This document shows positions 1 to 7,959 of a stretch of 56,304 bases of DNA, one piece after another; the stretch's first letter is position 1, and every line of letters starts with the position of its first letter. The notes under the pieces were generated by a model, which was given only the letters and a program-made list of their open reading frames with translations, did no database searches and was not told the origin of the DNA. A program made the position numbers and the translations under genes. This DNA comes from Bacilli bacterium (GTDB lineage Bacteria; Bacillota_I; Bacilli_A; RF39; UBA660): positions 1 to 56,304 of the forward strand of contig JAFXXX010000015.1 in the NCBI GenBank assembly GCA_017542065.1, given 5' to 3'.

Positions 1-2388
1 AGTAGTACTATACTTTCTAGTTATTGTTTTATATGTTTTTGTTATACCATCGCTAAAATAGAAATAAATATCTGCACTTTGTTGTGTTTGAGAATAAGGA
101 TAATCATATAATTTATGTTTTGATCCTTTTTCAATAGTCTCACTATATCCTTCGGGTAAAAGTTTAGTTGGACCGTCTCCACGTATAGCAGCACCATTAG
201 GATAAGTAATAGTTACTGTGTCATCACCATCCCAATGTGCATATAATGTTAAATCTCTATCTCCAGAATATTCTGTGTATTGATTTCCACCCTCAATAGC
301 ATCAAACCATCCTAGGAATTCATAATCATCTCTTTCTGGATCACTTGGAAATTTTGCAGGTTTAATAGTTTCATTGTAATCACCTAGAAGTGTCATATTT
401 TCATTAACAACTATTCCTTGACCTACATAATAATGTTGTCCTGTTTCTTTGCATGTAATTCCATTCTTAGAATAAGACTTTAAAACATAAGAATAATCAA
501 TTTTTTCAGTGTCATCATTATATATAAAAGCTACTGTAGATATTTTATCATCATCTTTATGAGGAATATCTGGCATTGTATAATAAGAGCCTTTTTCTAA
601 TTCAACAGCAATGCCATCAGGTCTTATTACAACAACATAATCCTTGTCAACCCATTGTGCATATAGAGTTTTATATTTTTCTTCTTCTATTTTATCTATT
701 CTGTGTCCACCATATTTAACATCAAACCAACCTTTGAAAGTATATTTATCTCTTGTTGGAGTTGGTAAATCAGGTCCAATAATATCAATATCATAATCTG
801 TTTCAATATATAAATTACTAGTTACAATAATTTTTTCACCAAAATCATAGTGAACTCCATCTATAATAAAGCCTGTTGGAGTATATACTTTTGTATATGA
901 TAAAGTATTGTTAGGTGTACTACCATCTTGATAATCTAAAGTAACATTAAATGCCTCTGCAGGTTTTCCCTCTGCTTCATCTGGAAGAGTATATATAGTA
1001 TTTCTTTTTACTTGTGAAACTTCAGTGCCATTTAGAACAATCATATAATTTGGTAATAAAGAATCATCCACATGAACTTCTACTCTTGTATATACATCAT
1101 ATGGTAAGCAAGAACTCATATATTGTCTAATATAGCCTTCTCTTGTTTCAATACCTTTAGCCATATATCTATCATCAAAATCAGATAATAATTTTATACC
1201 TGTTTTATAAACAAGTTTATCATAGCCTCCTGGATCATCATAATTATTATTATAGTAGTATGTAGATATACCAGCATAAGGAGGGTAAGTAATGTTTACA
1301 TTTGTACATGTCATTTGTGAATCTACTAAGGTAGTTAAATGTTTGTCCTCATCTGATTCTTTTACCTCAAATACAGTAGGATATTCATTGCCATTTTGGT
1401 CTATAAATCCAAGATATTCATAATATTGAGGAACTTCGTTTATAAGTGATATTGGTTCCAATTCAATAGAATATTTTGGTTTAACATGTTCTCCAGTTAA
1501 GACATCTATAACCGGAGCATACATACCTACTGAATTACCACTATCACTGTAACTCTTTCTCTCTTTTAATTTTGTATAATCAGTAAGCGGGATAGTATCA
1601 GGATTTTCAACATATACTTTTGTTCCTTCTCTTAATTTTATTCCACTAATATTTTGATATTGCGTTTCATTTCTAAAGAAATGTAATCCAGATCTAGTTT
1701 TATCGAAAAACTTTTCTTTAGAATTATATACTATTCTTTGTTCTCCTTTTTCATTCACAAATGTAGTAAATCCAAAAAACGAAGGATCAGAATAATCTCC
1801 ATGTAATACCGAATATTCATCATCTAAATAATCTGGGCTATATTCTTTTCCGACTACAACTTTTTTCTCAATACCATTAACATAGATTGAAATAATCTTA
1901 CCCAATTTTGCATAATAATATACATCTTCATTAGTATGATCAATACTAGTATCTAATTTTACATACGCAGTAATAGGGTCTCCCTCAAATTCAGGGTTAT
2001 CATACCAGTTAACAATGCCATAACCATTTAAATCCCAAATTGGAGTTTTTACTCCATAATGATAAACACCATTTACATCACGGCCTGTAACTGTATTTGA
2101 ATCAGGAAGGTAATAAGTTTGACATAAGTTATCAGTACTAAAAGCTTGCCCGCTAACAACATCAACATGTGTTAATTTACCATTCGAATCATAAATAACG
2201 TCTTGTTTTTCTATTTCTTCTCCATTTACGATCAAATGAATCCTAGGGCCATTATCACAATATTCACTTGAGGAATTAACTTTTTTTATATTCCAATAAG
2301 CATCTGCCTTTCCAGTAAAAGCAAAAAATGATACTATCATCATTAGAATAGCAATTACTAATATTTTTCCTTTTCTAACTTTACCCAT
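1..2388 (-). CDS. secreted InlB/Listeria-Bacteroides repeat protein (3' end outside window)
   Basis: The reading frame opens with ATG at 2388, preceded by an AGAGGTG ribosome site, and stays open for 796 codons to the window edge, so the C-terminus is missing. Residues 1 to about 27 form a signal peptide (basic start, hydrophobic core, cleavage near GKADA). Two InlB-type repeats are visible, around residues 540-575 (YTFKGWF, later TLYAQW) and 680-720 (YEFLGWF, later LTLYAHW). The rest is Tyr/Asp/Asn-rich beta-type sequence with many short 'V-NG-E' strands. Such repeats form small beta-grasp modules in surface proteins of gut Firmicutes. No anchor or catalytic domain is visible in the part present. 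A role as adhesin or surface scaffold is inference. Confidence 0.85.
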   Translation of the reverse strand, partial: MGKVRKGKILVIAILMMIVSFFAFTGKADAYWNIKKVNSSSEYCDNGPRIHLIVNGEEIEKQDVIYDSNGKLTHVDVVSGQAFSTDNLCQTYYLPDSNTVTGRDVNGVYHYGVKTPIWDLNGYGIVNWYDNPEFEGDPITAYVKLDTSIDHTNEDVYYYAKLGKIISIYVNGIEKKVVVGKEYSPDYLDDEYSVLHGDYSDPSFFGFTTFVNEKGEQRIVYNSKEKFFDKTRSGLHFFRNETQYQNISGIKLREGTKVYVENPDTIPLTDYTKLKERKSYSDSGNSVGMYAPVIDVLTGEHVKPKYSIELEPISLINEVPQYYEYLGFIDQNGNEYPTVFEVKESDEDKHLTTLVDSQMTCTNVNITYPPYAGISTYYYNNNYDDPGGYDKLVYKTGIKLLSDFDDRYMAKGIETREGYIRQYMSSCLPYDVYTRVEVHVDDSLLPNYMIVLNGTEVSQVKRNTIYTLPDEAEGKPAEAFNVTLDYQDGSTPNNTLSYTKVYTPTGFIIDGVHYDFGEKIIVTSNLYIETDYDIDIIGPDLPTPTRDKYTFKGWFDVKYGGHRIDKIEEEKYKTLYAQWVDKDYVVVIRPDGIAVELEKGSYYTMPDIPHKDDDKISTVAFIYNDDTEKIDYSYVLKSYSKNGITCKETGQHYYVGQGIVVNENMTLLGDYNETIKPAKFPSDPERDDYEFLGWFDAIEGGNQYTEYSGDRDLTLYAHWDGDDTVTITYPNGAAIRGDGPTKLLPEGYSETIEKGSKHKLYDYPYSQTQQSADIYFYFSDGITKTYKTITRKYSTT

Positions 2389-2461
2389 AAAAAACACCTC
2401 TCATTTTTTATTTTCTAAAAAATTCTTTCCCTTTTATTTTTAATTTTAGTAGTAGAGCGTA

Positions 2462-2491
2462 ATTATCCCACCACGAAAAATACATAGTCAA
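2462..2491 (-). promoter_or_regulatory. sigma-A-type promoter of the InlB-repeat gene
   Basis: On the minus strand a TTGACT -35 (2486-2491) is followed by an 18-nt spacer and GATAAT -10 (2462-2467) carrying an extended TG element. It lies about 75 nt upstream of the ATG at 2388. Confidence 0.6.
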
Positions 2492-2628
2492 TATAGCGTT
2501 TTCCATGTAAAAACAAGGAATAGATATATACTCTCACTATACTATCCTATTATTCTATTATCATTATACCTTTTTTTAGTCAATTTTGCAAGAAAAAATG
2601 AACAATTTAACGTGCTTTTTTTACTTAT

Positions 2629-2767
2629 TTTTCAACACTTTAGCGGGTAACTGTCTCGGGTGTTTTTTACCCTGTGGAAAAGTATAATTTTTGGGGTGTT
2701 TTCCACAGATGTTTAGAACACACAAATTTTAATTTTACGTGTTTTTTTACATTTTTATTGTGGATTA
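2629..2767. repeat. intergenic cluster of DnaA-box-like motifs and inverted repeats
   Basis: The gene-free stretch 2389-2834 holds a perfect 10-bp inverted repeat, CTGTGGAAAA (2672-2681) and TTTTCCACAG (2699-2708), with a 17-nt spacer. Each arm matches the degenerate DnaA box TTWTNCACA. Near matches lie at 2629-2637 (TTTTCAACA) and 2759-2767 (TAATCCACA on the minus strand). A second inverted repeat, GGGTAA/TTACCC, sits at 2645-2672. A similar ACGTGNTTTTTTTAC stretch occurs twice, near 2610 and 2738. The region separates the minus-strand InlB gene from the plus-strand ORF6N gene. It could be a DnaA or repressor binding region; function is not established. Confidence 0.45.
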
Positions 2768-2834
2768 TGTATATAGAGGAACAATTATTAAAAAAAGAGA
2801 ATAAATATATTAGATGATTAAAAAGGAGAAAACT

Positions 2835-3716
2835 ATGAAAAACAAAATAATATTGTTAAATGAAGATGAATTAAAAGGCAAAATATATACAATCAGAGGT
2901 AAAAAAGTAATGCTTGATAGTGATCTAGCAAGAATTTATGGATATTCTACTAAAAGTTTTAACCAGCAAATAAAGAATAATATAGAAAGATTTGATGATG
3001 AATACAGGTTTCAATTAACAAACAAGGAATATAACAACTTGAGGTCAAAAAATTTGACCTCAAGTTTAAGCAACAATTATGGTGGAAGAAGAACACTTCC
3101 TTATGTATTTACGGAAGAAGGTATATATATGCTTATTTCTGTATTAAATGGAGAAAAAGCTGTTAATCAGCATAAAATATTAATAAAAACATTTAAAAGT
3201 ATGAAAGACTACTTAATAAACAATGAATTAATAGATAACGAGTATATTAATAATATACAAAATATAATATTAGAACATAATAATAGGCTTATAAAACTTG
3301 AAGATAAAATAAGTGAATATGATCATATTAGTAAAATATTCTTAAACGGAGAAATATATGATGCATATTCATTTATACTGGATCTATTTAATATAAGTGA
3401 GAACTCTATTACTATTATTGATAATTATATAGATAATAAATTATTAGATTTATTAAAGAATCTAAAACCTAGTATAACAGTAATAACTAAAGAAGATACT
3501 TTAATAAATAAGTTTAAAAGACAGTATTCTGATATAGATTTTATTATATATAATTCTTTTCATGATAGATTTATAGTTATTGATAATGAAATAGTATTTA
3601 GTATAGGTTCTTCGATAAAAGATATAGGTAAAAAGGTATGCTATATAAGTAGAATTAATAATAAAGAAGAAATTAATAAATTAATAAGTAAAATTCATGA
3701 TATAGAATATTACTAA
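2835..3716 (+). CDS. ORF6N domain protein with PLD-like C-terminal region
   Basis: The N-terminal ~120 residues match the ORF6N (KilA-N/Bro-like) DNA-binding family: a beta hairpin (IRGKKVMLDSDLARIYG), a winged helix region, and the typical TLPYVFTEEGIYML motif. A coiled linker follows, then a C-terminal region ending in HDRFIVID...SIGSSIKDIG, which resembles a phospholipase-D-like half site with Arg in place of the usual HxK lysine. I chose ATG 2835 because AAGGAG lies 8 nt upstream; the in-frame ATG at 2814 has no ribosome site. ORF6N genes are common in phages and as chromosomal orphans. No other phage gene is nearby. Function is unknown; regulator or toxin-antitoxin-like roles are possible. 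Confidence 0.8.
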   Translation: MKNKIILLNEDELKGKIYTIRGKKVMLDSDLARIYGYSTKSFNQQIKNNIERFDDEYRFQLTNKEYNNLRSKNLTSSLSNNYGGRRTLPYVFTEEGIYMLISVLNGEKAVNQHKILIKTFKSMKDYLINNELIDNEYINNIQNIILEHNNRLIKLEDKISEYDHISKIFLNGEIYDAYSFILDLFNISENSITIIDNYIDNKLLDLLKNLKPSITVITKEDTLINKFKRQYSDIDFIIYNSFHDRFIVIDNEIVFSIGSSIKDIGKKVCYISRINNKEEINKLISKIHDIEYY

Positions 3717-3721
3717 AAAAT

Positions 3722-3750
3722 TTGCATAATTTAAACTATAATGCTATAAT
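3722..3750 (+). promoter_or_regulatory. strong promoter of the secreted cohesin-like gene
   Basis: TTGCAT (3722-3727), a 17-nt spacer and a consensus TATAAT (3745-3750) preceded by TGC (extended -10). Start of transcription is expected near 3757. Confidence 0.75.
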
Positions 3751-3757
3751 AGCAAGC

Positions 3758-3791
3758 AAATTTATGTAGAGAGATACTATGGCATAAATTT
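3758..3791 (+). promoter_or_regulatory. 5'-UTR hairpin directly upstream of the ribosome site
   Basis: AAATTTATG (3758-3766) can pair with CATAAATTT (3783-3791) across a 16-nt loop. The hairpin ends just before an AGGGGG ribosome site and begins at about +1 of the predicted transcript, a position that could stabilise the mRNA or affect initiation. Confidence 0.5.
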
Positions 3792-3807
3792 TCAGGGGGT
3801 AAAAATT

Positions 3808-4506
3808 ATGAAAAAAGGAATATTTGTAGGAGCTTTAGTTACACTTTTATGTGTGCCATCTTACGCTTATGCTAAAGGAACTGCTAATGTTAGATTTGAA
3901 GGTAATACTAACATTAATGTTAATGATGAATTCAAAGTAAATATGGTTATTGATAATGTAAATGAAGCTGAAGGCGGAATCGTTGGATACGCAGGATACA
4001 TTAAATACGATAACAGTATTCTTGAAATAGTAGATGCTAAATCTGCTAATAACTACTTTGATATTTATAAAAATGATAGTATTAACAAAATAGTTGGTAT
4101 TGATATGACATTAAATCATGGTATTACATCAAAAACTAATGTTTATGAAATTACATTTAGAGGCATAAAAGAAGGTAATACTACTATCTATTTAAAAGAT
4201 GCTGATTTATCAGATAGAGATGCTAATATAATAGATGCTACTGTTGAAGGATTAAACGTAAATGTTAATGCTGTAAAACCTATAGTTGAAGAAGTAAAAA
4301 CTGAAGTAAAGCCTAGTTATACTGTTAACAAGGTTGAAAAAGTTGAAACACAAGAAAGTGTTATAGAAGAAACAATTGAAAATAAAGAGGAAATTAAAGA
4401 AGTAAAAACTACTAAAAAAGTAGCTAAAAAGACTAAAAAACAAGAAAAAAACTTACTAAAATTAGTAAGTAAATTCTTTAAAAAGATATTTAAAAAAGTA
4501 GCTTAA
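3808..4506 (+). CDS. secreted cohesin-like domain protein with cationic tail
   Basis: A 232-residue protein with a signal peptide (residues 1-22, ending near YAYAK). Residues ~24-150 look like one cohesin-type beta sandwich: DEFKVNMVIDN, a GYAGYIKYDNSILEIVDA strand pair, then YEITFRGIKEGNTTIYLKDADLSD. An acidic Val/Glu linker (~155-195) follows, then a strongly basic tail of ~40 residues with repeated KK motifs and an amphipathic end (FFKKIFKKVA). Gut Firmicutes export single-cohesin-fold proteins that are not part of cellulosomes. There is no dockerin partner or sortase motif here. The basic tail could bind cell-wall polymers or membrane; that is inference. Confidence 0.7.
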   Translation: MKKGIFVGALVTLLCVPSYAYAKGTANVRFEGNTNINVNDEFKVNMVIDNVNEAEGGIVGYAGYIKYDNSILEIVDAKSANNYFDIYKNDSINKIVGIDMTLNHGITSKTNVYEITFRGIKEGNTTIYLKDADLSDRDANIIDATVEGLNVNVNAVKPIVEEVKTEVKPSYTVNKVEKVETQESVIEETIENKEEIKEVKTTKKVAKKTKKQEKNLLKLVSKFFKKIFKKVA

Positions 4507-4518
4507 TAGCTACTTTTT
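4492..4518. terminator. bidirectional intrinsic terminator
   Basis: GTAGCT (4498-4503), loop TAAT, AGCTAC (4508-4513), flanked by A-run and T-run. It separates two convergent genes and overlaps both 3' ends. Confidence 0.85.
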
Positions 4519-6505
4519 ATATTGCTGCAAAAATGTCAGTTTTAGTGGCATCTAAATCAAGATGATTTATAACTGCCCCTAAGATCTCAGACTTAGCTTT
4601 TGAAGCCTCATTAAGGGCTTTTTCTTTTTGTTCTCTAAGATATAGATTTACCCTAGCCTCATTTATACGTTTAGTAATATCAGATGCTTTGAATAACTCT
4701 TTTTTGTCTTTTTCTTCTACTAAAGCATCAATTATACCTTGAGATATAGAGTTTATACCTAAATCAGAGCATAATTTAACTATAGATCTCTTCTTATTAT
4801 TAGTCTTATTATCTTCATATTTTTCAAGAAGCATAATAGCATTCTTAAAATCAGACTCTAATTCATATAGATAATCTTCTTCATCTTGTAAAGAAAATTC
4901 TACTGAATCGTCTTTTCTATGAATCATACTAAATATATTTTCAATTGATTCTTCTTCAGTCACTTCAGGATACATAATCTTCTCTGGTTCACTTAAAAGC
5001 TCAGTAACATAAGCAAAAACTGCTGAAATATCAGCCTTCATTCTCTTATGAATCTCTTTTATATAGTCTTTTTTATCTTCTATTTCATTTAGAACTTCTT
5101 CTAGATCTTTAGCTTGTCCTTTTTTATTTATAACTACTTTTTTACCCTCTAATCTTTCTCTTTCTTCGGATAATTCCTTTAATTCTCCGCAAGAAGTAGC
5201 AAGTTCATCATATAAAGTAGTAAACTCAATAGCTTCATTACTCTCATCAAAACACTCTTCTTCAAAGTATTTTCTAAGTTTTGCGAAAATCTTCTCAATT
5301 TCTGAGATATTTTCCTCTTCAAGGTCACGAGTTTTAGATAATTCATTATAATTACCTATGTGAGTAGCTACTTTAGCTAAAGTAGTATTACCTTTATCAG
5401 CATTTTTCCATGCTATTACTCTATTAATTCTTTCTTTTTGTGTGATAATTCTATCTTTTAGGTTTAAGAAACAACCACTAGTTATAATACTATTTTCATC
5501 TAAAGAACCATAGAATGGTGCTCCATCTATTAATTCTTGTAATAATTCTACCTTTGTAACTTCAGAAATATTATGTTTTCTATTTGTGTTATAAGCAACT
5601 TTCATATTTCTTTCAATTATTCCTTTTCCTAGGAATATATTCTTACCTTTTTCAGTTACTTCAAAGTACTTTTCAAGAAGTTCTGTAGCATCTTCAGCAT
5701 CTTTATCAAACTCATCTAAACAGTCAAAATCTGCTCTATAAATTGGGTCAAAATACTCATAACCCTCTTTTTCATATCCACCAATATAAGACTTTTTAAA
5801 TTCATTTAAAGAGTTTTCTATTTCTTCTGGAGTCTTACCCTGTTTTTGTAATTTACATAAGAATTCATCCATAACAGATACTTCAGGAATCTCTTTTAAA
5901 TATTTCTTAGGAGATAATTCTCCAAGTTTCTCTTGTTTATAAGATTCAAAATCAAGAGTGATTTCTCCTCCTACAATTACCTTTTTATCGTTATCTAATA
6001 TAGCATTCTTACACTTTTCAATTTCTTCATTATTCTTTTGAATCTTTTCTTTTATAGTTTTAGCTCTATTAACATTATCCTTAGTATACTTACCTGTATT
6101 ACCTATTTCATTAGTAATCTCTTCTAATTCACGTTTTAAAGAAACATTTTCTTCTAATAAAGCATTTATCTCACTATTAATAGATCTATTTTGTTCATCA
6201 ATATCTTTATTATGTTTTCTAATTTCGTCTTTTTTGCTTTCTATAATAGAGTCTTTAATATAATCAAATTCAGCTTCAGACATAGCCATTATTCTTTCAT
6301 AATCATATTGATCAGAATAAGTCTGCATCTTTTTAACCACAGTCTCTAACTCAGATATTTCACTCTTTTTAGTTTTTAATAACTTTTCAAAGTTAGCATA
6401 TTCTTCTACAGTTAAAGTCTCTTTATAGAATTTCTTAAGATTATTTTGTTTTTCATAATCTTTTTTCTTTGCCTCTAGTATCTCAACTAAATTCTCTAAC
6501 TCCAT
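4517..6505 (-). CDS. large cytoplasmic coiled-coil protein, unknown function
   Basis: A 662-residue hydrophilic protein without signal peptide or membrane segment. The N-terminal ~190 residues are heptad-rich coiled coil (Glu/Lys/Leu/Ile/Asn), with further coiled segments around 440-500 and near the C-terminus. The middle (200-430) is more mixed and may be folded. I recognise no family. It starts 12 nt after the stop of the membrane protein at 6518-7096, so the two form an operon running from the promoter near 7125 to the shared terminator at 4492-4518. A structural or scaffold role is only a guess from composition. Confidence 0.75.
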   Translation of the reverse strand: MELENLVEILEAKKKDYEKQNNLKKFYKETLTVEEYANFEKLLKTKKSEISELETVVKKMQTYSDQYDYERIMAMSEAEFDYIKDSIIESKKDEIRKHNKDIDEQNRSINSEINALLEENVSLKRELEEITNEIGNTGKYTKDNVNRAKTIKEKIQKNNEEIEKCKNAILDNDKKVIVGGEITLDFESYKQEKLGELSPKKYLKEIPEVSVMDEFLCKLQKQGKTPEEIENSLNEFKKSYIGGYEKEGYEYFDPIYRADFDCLDEFDKDAEDATELLEKYFEVTEKGKNIFLGKGIIERNMKVAYNTNRKHNISEVTKVELLQELIDGAPFYGSLDENSIITSGCFLNLKDRIITQKERINRVIAWKNADKGNTTLAKVATHIGNYNELSKTRDLEEENISEIEKIFAKLRKYFEEECFDESNEAIEFTTLYDELATSCGELKELSEERERLEGKKVVINKKGQAKDLEEVLNEIEDKKDYIKEIHKRMKADISAVFAYVTELLSEPEKIMYPEVTEEESIENIFSMIHRKDDSVEFSLQDEEDYLYELESDFKNAIMLLEKYEDNKTNNKKRSIVKLCSDLGINSISQGIIDALVEEKDKKELFKASDITKRINEARVNLYLREQKEKALNEASKAKSEILGAVINHLDLDATKTDIFAAI

Positions 6506-6517
6506 TATTCCACCTCT

Positions 6518-7096
6518 TTAATTCTTTTTAAACACCATCTCAGCGTCATCTATTTTAATTTTTATCTTTTTTCCACTGTGCTTATATTCTATTTGATTTG
6601 TACCATCATCAAATACTTCGTTATTATAAGCATATATCTTGTTTATATATAAAACTTGTATATTAGCAGTACCATCACTATTCATTTCAAGTGTTAAAGA
6701 ATATCCACCTTCTTTAAGTTTCTTAATCTCGGAATTTGAATACTTTTTATCACCTATTTTAAGATCAGTTATTGTATAAGTACCTACTAAAGAATCTTCT
6801 CTTTCATCTACGAATTCTTCTACTTCTTTTACTTTACTAGTAGGTTCTTCATCTTTAGCAGATTTCTTAACTTTATTAGCAGGTTTTTCTTCTTTCTTAG
6901 TAGTATCTTTCTTCTTAGCTTTCTTAACTAATTTACTTACTGAAGCCACAATACTAGATTTTGACTTAGTAGGTTCTGCATTATCAGATATCTTCATAGA
7001 ATCTACAATACCTTTAGTTATAATAAAACCAACAAATAATATACATACAACACTTATAATAGCTATTGTTATTTTCTTTTTCTTACTATATCTCAT
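6518..7096 (-). CDS. membrane-anchored protein with small C-terminal beta domain
   Basis: 192 residues. One N-terminal membrane segment (~8-28) follows a KKKK stretch, consistent with N-in topology. Residues ~35-95 are a Lys/Ser/Glu-rich, probably disordered linker. The C-terminal ~90 residues (SLVGTYTITDLKIGDKKYS onward) look like a lipocalin-like or META-like small beta domain found in many Firmicute lipoproteins and membrane proteins. It is first in an operon with the coiled-coil gene at 4517-6505. No catalytic motif is visible. Confidence 0.75.
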   Translation of the reverse strand: MRYSKKKKITIAIISVVCILFVGFIITKGIVDSMKISDNAEPTKSKSSIVASVSKLVKKAKKKDTTKKEEKPANKVKKSAKDEEPTSKVKEVEEFVDEREDSLVGTYTITDLKIGDKKYSNSEIKKLKEGGYSLTLEMNSDGTANIQVLYINKIYAYNNEVFDDGTNQIEYKHSGKKIKIKIDDAEMVFKKN

Positions 7097-7124
7097 TCTT
7101 TCACCATTCTCCCTATTTTGTATA

Positions 7125-7133
7125 ATTATAGCA
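7125..7133 (-). promoter_or_regulatory. extended -10 promoter for the 7096/6505 operon
   Basis: TGCTATAAT on the minus strand (TATAAT at 7125-7130), about 30 nt upstream of the ATG at 7096. The -35 is poor, which fits an extended -10 promoter. Confidence 0.55.
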
Positions 7134-7144
7134 TAATTTTTAAC

Positions 7145-7173
7145 ACAAAAAAAGAACTTTAATTAAAGTTCTT
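7145..7173 (-). terminator. terminator after tRNA-Glu
   Basis: AAGAACTTT (7152-7160), loop AATT, AAAGTTCTT (7165-7173), followed on the minus strand by a run of seven U (7145-7151). Confidence 0.9.
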
Positions 7174-7187
7174 AATTATTTATATAA

Positions 7188-7264
7188 TGGTGACCCGTAA
7201 GGGATTTGAACCCTTGAATGCCACCTTGAGAGGGTGGTGTGTTAGACCCCTTCACCAACGGGCC
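7188..7264 (-). tRNA. tRNA-Glu, anticodon CUC
   Basis: A 77-nt cloverleaf. Acceptor stem GGCCCGT pairs with ACGGGTC, and CCA is encoded. The anticodon arm is CCACC-CTCTCAA-GGTGG, placing CUC at positions 34-36 (reads GAG). The T arm is AAGGG-TTCAAAT-CCCTT. The acceptor and D arm resemble Firmicute tRNA-Glu. Its 5' end touches the U-run of the preceding terminator, so no promoter of its own fits between them; see findings. Confidence 0.93.
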
Positions 7265-7288
7265 AAAAAAAAGACATAAGTCTTTTTT
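7265..7288 (-). terminator. intrinsic terminator of the thioredoxin-like gene, abutting tRNA-Glu
   Basis: AAAAAAGAC (7267-7275), loop ATAA, GTCTTTTTT (7280-7288). On the minus strand it ends in eight U immediately before the first base of tRNA-Glu. Confidence 0.8.
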
Positions 7289-7937
7289 ATTTTTTGTTAG
7301 TCTTTTTAGTTGTTTTCTTAGCAGGTGTTTTTTTAGTTGTAGTCTTCTTAGCTGGAGCTTTCTTTTCTACTTTCTTTTCTTCTTTTACTTCTTCTTTAAC
7401 TGCTTCTTTTTTTACAACAGGTTCTTCATCTTTTTCAGAAGTAAATATAACCATTCCTATAACTGCTAAAACTACTACACCAGCAACAATAGCAACTGGT
7501 ACAATTGGGAATTTGTACTTTTCTGGAGTATATTTGCCAGATTTTACTTGTTTAACAACATCTTTATATTCTTCATCTTCATAAGCAGTTTTAATAGCTT
7601 CTTTAATTCTATCATCATAAGAAGCTGCATAACCTGCAAATGTTTTAGTTCCAATAACTATATAAGGAACTCCTGATACTTCATCTCCTAAAGCATCAGC
7701 AACATCACTCATAAGTTTAGAATTTGTTTCATCATACCAAACTTCATAAGTAACTAATTTGTAAAGATCTTTATATTCTTCATCAGTGCTTAATGTATCA
7801 AAAAATTCTAAAGCTTCTTCACAGTGAGGACAACCTTCTCCTCTAAAAATATAAACGTTTACTTTTTCTTTAGCACTAGCTACAAAAGGAAATAATAATA
7901 TTATAGCAGCTACTAATAAATAACTTAATTTCTTCAT
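7287..7937 (-). CDS. secreted thioredoxin-like CPHC protein with membrane anchor and basic tail
   Basis: The start is ATG 7937 (GAAGG 6 nt upstream); an upstream in-frame ATG at 7997 lies inside the preceding gene and has no ribosome site. Residues 1-22 are a signal peptide. A thioredoxin fold follows with the redox motif CPHC (36-39) and a cis-Pro loop SGVPY (Pro 91). A membrane helix spans ~144-166. The C-terminal tail is Lys/Glu, then Ala/Pro/Thr/Lys repeats (histone-H1-like) and should lie in the cytoplasm. Expected role is extracytoplasmic thiol-disulfide exchange, as in DsbA/glutaredoxin-like proteins. It follows the DUF2779 gene by 22 nt. Confidence 0.8.
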   Translation of the reverse strand: MKKLSYLLVAAIILLFPFVASAKEKVNVYIFRGEGCPHCEEALEFFDTLSTDEEYKDLYKLVTYEVWYDETNSKLMSDVADALGDEVSGVPYIVIGTKTFAGYAASYDDRIKEAIKTAYEDEEYKDVVKQVKSGKYTPEKYKFPIVPVAIVAGVVVLAVIGMVIFTSEKDEEPVVKKEAVKEEVKEEKKVEKKAPAKKTTTKKTPAKKTTKKTNKK

Positions 7938-7959
7938 AATTACCTTCTTTCTTATAATA

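Noticed and set aside
2629-2767. Chromosomal replication origin
   Set aside because: No dnaA, dnaN or other origin genes are near, and genes to the right run toward the site over more than 50 kb, the opposite of what divergence from an origin predicts.
2835-3716. Prophage or integrative element
   Set aside because: A single ORF6N gene without integrase, structural genes or attachment repeats.
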